This document shows, piece after piece, positions 33,761 to 40,094 of a stretch of 40,094 bases of DNA (the first letter of the stretch is position 1; every line of letters begins with the position of its first letter). The stretch is taken from the NCBI GenBank assembly GCA_012517115.1, contig JAAYVP010000204.1, forward strand, positions 1-40,094, written 5' to 3'. This stretch comes from Brooklawnia sp. (GTDB lineage: Bacteria; Actinomycetota; Actinomycetes; Propionibacteriales; Propionibacteriaceae). The notes under the pieces were generated by a model. The model had not been told where the DNA came from. It searched no databases and saw nothing but the letters and a program-made list of their open reading frames with translations. Made by a program: the position numbers and the translations under genes.

Positions 33761-34259
33761 CTGGCTGCTCCCAACTCGTAGACCGCTTCATTCGGCGGCG
33801 TAGCGTCTTGATACCGTCTGCGGATGCCCGGCGCACCGCTTCTGGGGTGGAGCCGATGACGGCTGCGGTCTCGGTGTGCGGTAGGCCGCCCAGATAGTGG
33901 TAGGCGACCGCGAGGCGTTGCCGTTCGGGCAACTGGGCAACCAACTGCCAGACAGTCAGATCGGGCAGCCCCGCGTCGTCCAGGCCTGCTGACAGTTCCG
34001 GCAACCGATCAGTTGGGATCGCCCGCCTCCCCCGAGTGCGGATTATGTCAAAAGTCTTGTTCTTGGCGATGCGCACCAGCCACGCCTCGACGTTGGTGTC
34101 CTCCGGCATGGTGGGCCACGACCTCAGCGCGGAGAGGAAGGTCTCAGACCAGGCGTCCTCAGCGTCGGCGTTGGGCCCCAACGCTGCGCGGCAGACCCGC
34201 AGCACGGTGGCTCCGTACTGCTGCACACAATGCTCGAAGGGACCCAAGGTGTTCATCAT
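33753..34259 (-). CDS. ECF-type RNA polymerase sigma factor
   Basis: The 168-residue protein has sigma region 2 (FEHCVQQYGATVLRVCRAALG, then AEDAWSETFLSALRSWP and WLVRIAKNKTFDIIR; the first is given here only as a location near residues 7-27) and region 4 (PERQRLAVAYHYLGGLPHTETAAVIG near 110-135, with TPEAVRRASADGIKTLRRR). There is no region 3, as in ECF factors. ATG 34259 is the first in-frame ATG clear of the upstream HAD gene; no ribosome site is evident. No separate anti-sigma gene is adjacent. The stop overlaps the ogt start by eight bases, which suggests that it regulates, or is functionally tied to, alkylation repair. Confidence 0.85.
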   Translation of the reverse strand: MMNTLGPFEHCVQQYGATVLRVCRAALGPNADAEDAWSETFLSALRSWPTMPEDTNVEAWLVRIAKNKTFDIIRTRGRRAIPTDRLPELSAGLDDAGLPDLTVWQLVAQLPERQRLAVAYHYLGGLPHTETAAVIGSTPEAVRRASADGIKTLRRRMKRSTSWEQPDE

Positions 34260-34338
34260 CCAGAAGACGTCAGCGCCGGGAGGAATGTGAGGTGGTATCT
34301 CGATGCTCCAGACCCACGATCCCGGCCGGAAGAGTCGG

Positions 34339-35118
34339 CTACAGCAGCGGCACCAGGTCTGCGACCGACTCCAGCACCACTGAAGGACGGTACGGGTAGC
34401 TCGCAATGTCTTCGCGACTGGTCGATCCCGTCAGGACGAGCACGGTGGTCAGGCCCGCCTCCATGCCCGCAACGATGTCGGTGCTCATGGTGTCGCCGAT
34501 CATCCCGGTCGACTCGGAATGCGCCTGGATCCGGTTGAGTGCGGTGCGGAACATGATGGGGTTGGGCTTTCCTATGACATAGGGCTTCTTGCCGGTTGCG
34601 GCGGTGATCATGGCGGCGAACGCGCCGGTCGCCGGGACGATGCCGGTCGTATCGGGTCCGTGTGTGTCGGGATTGGTGATGATGAACCGGGACCCGGCGT
34701 TGATGAGCCGGATCGCCCGAGTTACTTGGTCGAAGGTCAACGCTCTCGTCTCGCCGAGAACGACGTACTCCGGGTCGATATCGGTCAGGACGAACCCCGC
34801 CTCATGCATAGCTGTGGTCAGTCCGGCTTCGCCCATCACGAACGCCGTCTTCTCGCCGCTCTGGTTGGTCAAGAAGGTGGCGGTTGCCATCGCCGAAGTC
34901 CATAGATTCTCTTCAGGGACGTCCAGACCCGACCGGGTGAGCCGGGCGGCAAGGTCGCGGGGAGTGAAGACCGAGTTGTTGGTCAGCACGAGGTACCGGC
35001 GACCGGTCTCATGCCACTTGGCCAGCAGTTCGGCGGCGCCGGCCAGGGGTCGGTCTCCATGTACCAGGACGCCATCCATGTCGGTCAGCCAGCACGTCAG
35101 ATCGCGCAGTTCAGTCAT
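34339..35118 (-). CDS. HAD-IIA (NagD-like) sugar phosphatase
   Basis: A 259-residue HAD hydrolase with the nucleophile motif LTDMDGVLVHGDRPL (catalytic Asp residues in DMDGV), motif II LVLTNNS, the Lys in IGKPNPIMF and motif IV MIGDTMSTDI. The large C2-type cap between residues 80 and 180 places it with NagD/p-nitrophenyl phosphatases, which dephosphorylate nucleoside or sugar phosphates. It is 79 bases upstream of the sigma-factor ATG on the same strand and may be co-transcribed with it. Substrate unknown. Confidence 0.9.
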   Translation of the reverse strand: MTELRDLTCWLTDMDGVLVHGDRPLAGAAELLAKWHETGRRYLVLTNNSVFTPRDLAARLTRSGLDVPEENLWTSAMATATFLTNQSGEKTAFVMGEAGLTTAMHEAGFVLTDIDPEYVVLGETRALTFDQVTRAIRLINAGSRFIITNPDTHGPDTTGIVPATGAFAAMITAATGKKPYVIGKPNPIMFRTALNRIQAHSESTGMIGDTMSTDIVAGMEAGLTTVLVLTGSTSREDIASYPYRPSVVLESVADLVPLL

Positions 35119-35210
35119 GCCTCAACTGTCTCACGCTTGCACCAGTGTGCTCGCCATCGTTCGCGCCGCGTGGCCTTGGACGCGGGGAAGCGCCCACTCA
35201 TCGCGCATAA

Positions 35211-35223
35211 TGACATAATGTCA
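35211..35223. promoter_or_regulatory. Perfect palindrome upstream of the HAD-sigma-ogt genes
   Basis: TGACAT-A-ATGTCA is a perfect 13-base palindrome inside an AT-rich 22-base imperfect one (35207-35228). It lies in the 125-base gap between the HAD gene start (35118) and the end of the CDF exporter (35244). On the minus strand, TTGGTG followed 17 bases later by TAAGTG could be a promoter overlapping it. An operator for the downstream genes is the simplest reading; the regulator is unknown. Confidence 0.4.
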
Positions 35224-35243
35224 CTTATCGGACTTATGCGGTT

Positions 35244-36152
35244 TCACCAATCCAGTTGACACTGCGGGGTGGGTCCGCTCTCGGTCTGCAACGTGGCATG
35301 TTCGATTCCGTGCTGCTGTGCCAGGACTTCCTGTGCCTGCGTGAGAACCTCTTGGGTGGGGCTGTTGGCGTCCACCACCAAGTGCGCGGTCGCGACGTGC
35401 ATTCCTGAGGTGAGCGTCCACAGGTGCAGATCATGCACGTCGGTCACCCCGGGCACCGCCTCGAGGTCACCGGCCACTTCGTCGACGCTGACATCGGGCG
35501 GCGCCTCCTGCCCGAGGATGGCCAGCACCTGGCGGCCCAACACCACCGCTCGGACGGCCACGAATGCTCCGATGGCCAGCGCCACCACGGTGTCCCAGAG
35601 GTGCCAGCCGGTGATTGCGATCAACAGGCCGGCCACCAGGACCCCGACGCTGCCGGCGGCGTCGGAGATGACCTCGAAGTAGGCGCCCTTGACGTTGATC
35701 GAGCTCTTTGCCCCGTCGCGCAGCAGCAGCAGCGAGATCACGTTGACCACTAGGCCGAGTGCGCCCACGACAAGCATCGGTGTGGTGGCGACATCATTCC
35801 CGTGGCCGAGTCGGCTGAAGGCCTCGACCAGCACGTAGACAGCCACTCCGGCCATGATCAGGACCGTCAACCCGGACGCGAATACCTCGGCCCGGTATGC
35901 ACCGTAGGTCATCTTGCCAGTGGCTGCCGAGCGGGCCGCCCATGTGGTGGCCAGTAGCGCAGCCCCCAGCGCCACGACGTCGGCGAGCATATGTCCGGCG
36001 TCCGAGATCAGCGCCAGCGACCCCGCGAGAATCCCGAAAACCAGTTCGACGACCATGAATAGCGTCACCATCACGAAGGTGGCGAGCATTCGTCCCCGGT
36101 AGCGCGCGCCGACATGACCGCTGACCGGCGCGTGGCTATGCGAGTGGTTCAT
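35244..36152 (-). CDS. Cation diffusion facilitator (CzcD-like) metal exporter
   Basis: A 302-residue, six-helix CDF antiporter that exports divalent metals using the proton gradient. It starts with a His-rich tail (MNHSHSH). Helix 2 has the metal motif HMLAD (His54, Asp58), while helix 5 has EVISD (Glu160, Asp164) instead of the HxxxD typical of zinc CDFs. The cytosolic C-terminal domain is at about 215-300 (VPGVTDVHDLHLWTLTSG). Its start overlaps the ArsR-type regulator's end by 17 bases, so exporter and sensor form one operon. Zn, Cd, Co or Pb are candidate substrates; the regulator points to Cd/Pb. Confidence 0.92.
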   Translation of the reverse strand: MNHSHSHAPVSGHVGARYRGRMLATFVMVTLFMVVELVFGILAGSLALISDAGHMLADVVALGAALLATTWAARSAATGKMTYGAYRAEVFASGLTVLIMAGVAVYVLVEAFSRLGHGNDVATTPMLVVGALGLVVNVISLLLLRDGAKSSINVKGAYFEVISDAAGSVGVLVAGLLIAITGWHLWDTVVALAIGAFVAVRAVVLGRQVLAILGQEAPPDVSVDEVAGDLEAVPGVTDVHDLHLWTLTSGMHVATAHLVVDANSPTQEVLTQAQEVLAQQHGIEHATLQTESGPTPQCQLDW

Positions 36153-36486
36153 CGGTCGTCACCTCATGGGCTTCGTCCAACAGGTTGGGGTCGATTTGCT
36201 GAACCACCTCGTACAGGTCGCCAAGCGCATGCGCTAGGCGCACATCGGCTAGCCGGTAGCGACTGCGGCGACCCTCTGGCACCGCGACGACCATTCCGCA
36301 TCCGCGCAAGCAGGCCAGGTGGTTCGACATGGACTGCCTGGTCACTCCGAGTGCGTCCGCCAGGTGCGCCGGGTAGGAATCGTGCAGGCGTAGATGCATG
36401 AGGATGCCCACCCTTGTCGGATCGGACAGGGCGTGCCCGAAGCGAGCCAGCGCCGCCAACGAGTCCACGGCGGATGTCGTCGTCAT
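36136..36486 (-). CDS. ArsR/SmtB-family metal sensor, CmtR-like
   Basis: The 116-residue winged-helix repressor has the recognition helix region VTRQSMSNHLACLRGCGMV and RYRLADVRLAHALGDLYEVV. It resembles mycobacterial CmtR (SNHLSCLRGCGLVVATYEGR), which senses Cd(II) and Pb(II) with two Cys in the alpha-4 helix and one Cys near the C-terminus. Cys59 and Cys63 match the first two. The third Cys of CmtR (in DTDEPC) is absent; the tail here reads HEVTTDEPLA and contains no Cys. It should repress its own operon with the CDF exporter until metal binds. CmtR in mycobacteria controls a P-type ATPase or exporter in the same way. Confidence 0.88.
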   Translation of the reverse strand: MTTTSAVDSLAALARFGHALSDPTRVGILMHLRLHDSYPAHLADALGVTRQSMSNHLACLRGCGMVVAVPEGRRSRYRLADVRLAHALGDLYEVVQQIDPNLLDEAHEVTTDEPLA

Positions 36487-36547
36487 GGTTTAACAATACA
36501 CGCAATTATGAATTCAAGAAACAATGAACTGACTTAGATCACCCGTC
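36487..36547 (-). promoter_or_regulatory. Promoter/operator region of the metal-sensor operon
   Basis: An AT-rich 61-base gap unlike the GC-rich surroundings. The perfect palindrome TGAATTCA at 36509-36516 lies about 25 bases before the regulator's ATG. On the minus strand TTGTTT is followed 17 bases later by GTGTAT, a weak -35/-10 pair that straddles the palindrome. This fits an ArsR-family operator over the promoter. Confidence 0.4.
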
Positions 36548-38917
36548 TCACGTCTGTGCCACATAACGCGCCAGGTGCTGACCGGTCAAGGTTGCCTGCT
36601 CGGCGACCATTCGGGACGGTGTGCCCTCGAAGACGATCCGGCCACCCTGGTGACCAGCGCCGGGTCCGAGATCGATGATCCAGTCTGCGTGCGCCATCAC
36701 CGCTTGATGATGCTCAATGGTGAGGACGGTGCGTCCCGAGTCGACTAGGCGGTCCAGCAGTGCCAGCAGTTGAGCCACGTCAGCGAGGTGGAGTCCGCTG
36801 GTGGGTTCATCCAGCACGTAGACGTCGCCGCTCAGCCCCATTTGGGTGGCAAGCTTCAGCCGCTGGCGTTCCCCTCCTGACAACGTCGTCAGCGGCTGCC
36901 CCAAGGTGACATAACCAAGGCCGACGTCGGTGAGCCGCTGCAGGATCCGGTGCGCCGCCGGCGTCTTCGCCTCACCGGAGGCGAAGAAGTCCGTTGCAGT
37001 CGCTACCGGCATGGCGAGGACCTCGCTGATGTCGTGGCCCTCGAGTTTGTAGCTGAGCACTGAAGCCTGAAAGCGCTTGCCGCCGCATTCCTCGCAGGTA
37101 CTGGCCACCGTCTCCAGGAAGCCCAACTCGGTGTAGATGACGCCGTTGCCGTTGCAGACCGGACAGGCTCCTTCGGAGTTGGCGCTGAACAGTGCCGGCT
37201 TGACCCCGTTGGCCTTGGCGAATGCCTTGCGAATCGGGTCTAGCAGGCCGGTGTAGGTGGCGGGGTTGCTGCGCCGGGAACCTCTGATGGCGCTCTGGTC
37301 GATGACCACCACATCGTCCCGCTTGCCCAACGAACCGTGGATCAGCGAGGTCTTCCCCGAGCCTGCCACGCCGGTCACGACCACGAGCAGGCCCAAGGGG
37401 ATGTCGACATCCACGTTGCGCAGGTTGTTGGTGGTAGCACCCCTGATCTCCAGCGTGCCCTTCGGTTTGCGCACCGTGGTCTTTAGGGACGCCCGGTCGC
37501 CCAGGTGGTGTCCGGTCACCGTATCGGCCGTCCGCAGTCCCTCAACGCTGCCGGTGAAGACCACCTCTCCCCCGCCGCTGCCGGCCCCCGGGCCCAGGTC
37601 GACGATCTGGTCGGCGATCTCGATCACTTCGGGTTTGTGCTCGACCACCAGCACCGTGTTGCCCTTGTCCCGCAGCCGGACGAGCAGTTCGTTCATCCGC
37701 TGGACATCGTGCGGGTGCAGCCCGATGGTCGGCTCGTCGAAGACGTAGGTGACGTCGGTCAGCGAGGATCCAAGGTGCTTGATCATCTTGATCCGCTGGG
37801 CCTCTCCCCCACTCAGCGTCCCCGAAGGACGCGCAAGGCTCAGGTAGCCCAGTCCGATCTCGGCGAACGCGTCGAGCAACTGCTGCAGGTTCGCGATCAG
37901 CGGGGCGGCCGCTGGCTCGTCCAACTCGCGCAGCCACCCGGCGAGGTCGCTGACCTGCATCGCACAGGCGTCCGCGATGTTGATGCCCTTGATCCGGGAC
38001 GACCGGGCCGCCTCAGCCAGCCGGGTCCCGTCGCAGTCCGGGCAGGTCTGAAACGTGACAGCGCGCTCAACGAACGCCCGCACGTGGGGCTGCATGGCAT
38101 CGGCGTCCTTCGACAGCATCGACTTGCTGATCTTGGGTATCAGGCCTTCGTAAGTCAGGTTGATGCCCTCGACCTGGATCTTGGTGGGCTCCTTGTGCAA
38201 CAGATCATGCAGTTCGCGCTTTGAATAGTCGCGAATGGGCTTGTCGGGGTCGAAGAACCCGGATCCGATGAAGATCCGGCCGTACCAGCCGTCCATCGAG
38301 TAGCCGGGCACCTTGAACGGGCCGGCCCTCAGTGACTTCGAATCGTCATAGAGCTCCGCCAGGTCGACATCCTTGACCTGCCCGGTGCCCTCACAGCGGG
38401 GGCACATGCCGCCGACCACGGTGTAGGTCTTCTTCACCGCAACCGCGTCACCGGCACCCTTGGCGACTTTGATCGCCCCCGCACCACTCACCGATGGCAC
38501 ATTGAAAGAGAAGGCCTGCGCTGAACCGATGTGCGGGGTACCCAGTCGGCTGAACAGGATGCGCAGCAGCGCATTGGCGTCGGTCACAGTGCCGACCGTC
38601 GAACGCAGATTGGGCGCGAGGCGCTCCTGCCCGACGACGATCGCCGGTGTCAGCCCGTCGAGGGCGTCCACTTCGGGCCGGTCGATCGTCGGCATGAAGC
38701 CCTGGACGAACGCGGAGTAGGTCTGGTTGATCATCCGTTGCGACTCGGCGGCTATGGTGTCGAAGACCAGTGAACTCTTGCCTGACCCGGACACCCCGGT
38801 GAAGACGGTTAGTCTACGTTTCGGGATTTCGATCGAGACGTCCTTCAGATTGTTGACCCGGGCGCCCTGCACCCGGATCGTGTCGTGGCGGTCGGCTGGG
38901 TGACTGGCGGTGGTCAT
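36548..38917 (-). CDS. UvrA2-type excinuclease ABC ATPase
   Basis: A 789-residue protein with two ABC ATPase halves: Walker A GVSGSGKS and GVAGSGKT, signatures LSGGEAQR and LSGGERQR, and zinc-finger CxxC pairs (CPRCEGTG, CPDCDG, CPVCNGNG, CEECGG). It is about 150 residues shorter than canonical UvrA (about 950), because the UvrB-binding domain region is reduced. This is the class-II UvrA (UvrA2) pattern, found as a second copy and linked in some species to resistance to DNA-binding drugs or DNA damage. The ATG at 38915-38917 with GGAGG four to five bases upstream is preferred over a longer frame. It is divergent from yaaA. Confidence 0.9.
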   Translation of the reverse strand: MTTASHPADRHDTIRVQGARVNNLKDVSIEIPKRRLTVFTGVSGSGKSSLVFDTIAAESQRMINQTYSAFVQGFMPTIDRPEVDALDGLTPAIVVGQERLAPNLRSTVGTVTDANALLRILFSRLGTPHIGSAQAFSFNVPSVSGAGAIKVAKGAGDAVAVKKTYTVVGGMCPRCEGTGQVKDVDLAELYDDSKSLRAGPFKVPGYSMDGWYGRIFIGSGFFDPDKPIRDYSKRELHDLLHKEPTKIQVEGINLTYEGLIPKISKSMLSKDADAMQPHVRAFVERAVTFQTCPDCDGTRLAEAARSSRIKGINIADACAMQVSDLAGWLRELDEPAAAPLIANLQQLLDAFAEIGLGYLSLARPSGTLSGGEAQRIKMIKHLGSSLTDVTYVFDEPTIGLHPHDVQRMNELLVRLRDKGNTVLVVEHKPEVIEIADQIVDLGPGAGSGGGEVVFTGSVEGLRTADTVTGHHLGDRASLKTTVRKPKGTLEIRGATTNNLRNVDVDIPLGLLVVVTGVAGSGKTSLIHGSLGKRDDVVVIDQSAIRGSRRSNPATYTGLLDPIRKAFAKANGVKPALFSANSEGACPVCNGNGVIYTELGFLETVASTCEECGGKRFQASVLSYKLEGHDISEVLAMPVATATDFFASGEAKTPAAHRILQRLTDVGLGYVTLGQPLTTLSGGERQRLKLATQMGLSGDVYVLDEPTSGLHLADVAQLLALLDRLVDSGRTVLTIEHHQAVMAHADWIIDLGPGAGHQGGRIVFEGTPSRMVAEQATLTGQHLARYVAQT

Positions 38918-39030
38918 GATGCCTCCTGTAGGTCGGCGGCGAACCCACGAAACGATAGACCCAAGAGCCAACCGCAGCGACCCCCCGGCGTCCACCATCT
39001 GCCGTGGCACTGGTGGGTAACGTGGGGCGC

Positions 39031-39816
39031 ATGCTGGTCTTGCTGTCCCCCGCCAAGTCGCTCGACTTCGAGTCCAGACTCGTCACGCGCAAGCATTCAC
39101 AACCCCGGTTACTGGAACGCTCCACCGAACTGATCGAGGTCATGCGCACCAAGTCGCCAGACCAGGTCGCGTCGCTGATGAAGATCTCCGACGAGTTGGC
39201 GGCGCTCAACGCCGCTCGCTACCGCGACTTCGAGACCCCGTTCACGCCAAGAAACGCCCGGCCGGCCGTGTTGGCGTTCGCAGGCGACGTCTACCAGGGC
39301 CTGGCCGCCTCTTCTCGCTTCGATGAGCGCGACTTCACCGAGGCGCAGAAGACACTGCGGATCCTGTCCGGGCTTTACGGGGTGCTGCGCCCACTTGATC
39401 TGATCCAGCCGTATCGTCTGGAGATGGGTACTCAACTCCATACCGACAAGGGACGCAATCTCTACGACTTCTGGGGCGACCAGGTCACCTGGCTGCTGGC
39501 CCAAGACTTGGCCGAATCCCCCAACCCCAACGTGGTGCTCAACTTGGCCTCGCAGGAATACTTCGGCGTGGTCAACCCGAAGCGATTGTCGGCCGAGATC
39601 ATCTCGCCGCGGTTCGAGGAGATCACGACCGCCGGAAAGCGTCGGATGGTGTCGTTCTTTGCCAAGCGGGCTCGCGGTGAGATGGCTGGCTGGGTGGTCA
39701 CCAACCGGGTCCGTTCACTGCGTAAACTGCGTGACTTCGACGAGTCGGGTTACCGCTATGACGAGGAGCGCTCCACGAATCGCACACCGGTCTACGTACG
39801 CTCGGCCACCGTATGA
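39031..39816 (+). CDS. yaaA: YaaA-family peroxide stress protein
   Basis: A 261-residue DUF328/YaaA protein that begins MLVLLSPAKSLDFES and has AFAGDVYQGLAA, ILSGLYGVLRPLDLIQPYRLEMG and LNLASQEYFGVV as family blocks. E. coli YaaA lowers free iron and protects DNA during H2O2 stress; crystal-structure relatives bind DNA. The ATG 39031 is where similarity begins. It overlaps the next gene as ATGA (39813-39816), so the two are coupled. The upstream gap to the divergent uvrA2 gene is 113 bases and should contain both promoters. Confidence 0.92.
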   Translation: MLVLLSPAKSLDFESRLVTRKHSQPRLLERSTELIEVMRTKSPDQVASLMKISDELAALNAARYRDFETPFTPRNARPAVLAFAGDVYQGLAASSRFDERDFTEAQKTLRILSGLYGVLRPLDLIQPYRLEMGTQLHTDKGRNLYDFWGDQVTWLLAQDLAESPNPNVVLNLASQEYFGVVNPKRLSAEIISPRFEEITTAGKRRMVSFFAKRARGEMAGWVVTNRVRSLRKLRDFDESGYRYDEERSTNRTPVYVRSATV

Positions 39817-40094
39817 CTCGAACCCGCGCCAACCGGTACGTCGCGCTGGTGACGGGCGCTCGTCCCAGCGTCGAGGTCGAGATCAAGCGCTCCCGGTTCA
39901 TCGGTTACGCCGCCCGTATCGAGACCGAGGCGGATGCGCGGGAGATTCTCGCCGAGCTACGAGCCGAACACCGGGAGGCCCGACACATCTGCCACGCCTT
40001 CGTGCTCGGCGCTGACCGCGACACCCAGCGCTCCAGCGACGATGGGGAACCGGGTGGCACCGCTGGTGCACCGATTCTCAAGGCCATCATCGGA
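39813..40094 (+). CDS. YigZ/IMPACT-family protein (N-terminal part, cut by window edge)
   Basis: The frame starts at ATG 39813, which overlaps the yaaA stop as ATGA, and is open to the right edge (94 codons). The translation contains VEIKRSRFIGYAARIETEA, ARHICHAFVLG and SSDDGEPGGTAGAPIL, the signature of the UPF0029/Impact N-terminal domain found in YigZ. The family includes eukaryotic IMPACT, a translation-control factor; bacterial members have no settled function. Full-length YigZ is about 200 residues, so roughly half is missing. Coupling to yaaA is the only functional clue. Confidence 0.85.
   Translation, partial: MTRTRANRYVALVTGARPSVEVEIKRSRFIGYAARIETEADAREILAELRAEHREARHICHAFVLGADRDTQRSSDDGEPGGTAGAPILKAIIG

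Noticed and set aside
1-40094. tRNA, rRNA, CRISPR, insertion sequences or prophage.
   Set aside because: No cloverleaf end motifs, spaced direct repeats, transposase or integrase motifs were seen on either strand.

Overview
The window is 40 kb of high-GC DNA, gene-dense and with short intergenic gaps. It comes from an actinobacterium. A biotin-dependent, Na+-pumping methylmalonyl-CoA-type decarboxylase operon, a polyphosphate-glucokinase-like ROK protein, a PAC2 protein, a GPP34 protein and a fruR-fruK-fruA-ptsH operon divergent from ptsI together suggest a member of the Propionibacteriaceae or a close relative. This placement is inference from gene content; there is no rRNA or other phylogenetic marker here. 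I see no tRNA, rRNA, CRISPR, transposase, integrase or prophage gene, so this reads as ordinary chromosome carrying a few accessory cassettes.

Layout. 1-395: start of a membrane protein that leaves the window on the left, possibly rhomboid-like. 501-2036: Hsp70-family ATPase. 2123-5767 (minus): four-gene Na+-translocating decarboxylase operon (carboxyltransferase, gamma, biotin carrier, beta). 5885-8230 (minus): sqdB-sqdX, predicted to make the sulfolipid SQDG. 8355-21975: mixed housekeeping genes: ROK sugar kinase, PAC2 protein, OsmC-like fragment, M20 peptidase, cytochrome P450, class-I glutamine amidotransferase, two PIG-L deacetylases, AldA-like aldehyde dehydrogenase, GPP34 protein, TrmO, DUF1846 protein, MFS permease and a PCMT-family methyltransferase. 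22072-27990: complete fructose PTS, with the regulator/kinase/permease/HPr operon on the minus strand and enzyme I on the plus strand, separated by an AT-rich divergent promoter region.

28111-32818 (minus): the most interesting block. It is a three-gene cassette of a processive family-2 glycosyltransferase, an HlyD/membrane-fusion-type protein and a GH81 endo-beta-1,3-glucanase lipoprotein. I predict a synthase-dependent beta-glucan export system (beta-1,3 or mixed-linkage). 33119-35118 (minus): HAD phosphatase, ECF-type sigma factor and an overlapping ogt. 35244-36486 (minus): CmtR-like metal sensor overlapping a CDF metal exporter. 36548-38917: UvrA2-type ABC ATPase. 39031-40094 (plus): yaaA overlapping a YigZ/IMPACT-family gene cut by the right edge.

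Together the window covers energy conservation from carboxylic acids, PTS fructose uptake, lipid and surface polysaccharide synthesis, and several stress-defence functions. All functional assignments rest on recognised motifs and remembered family sequences; no database search was run.
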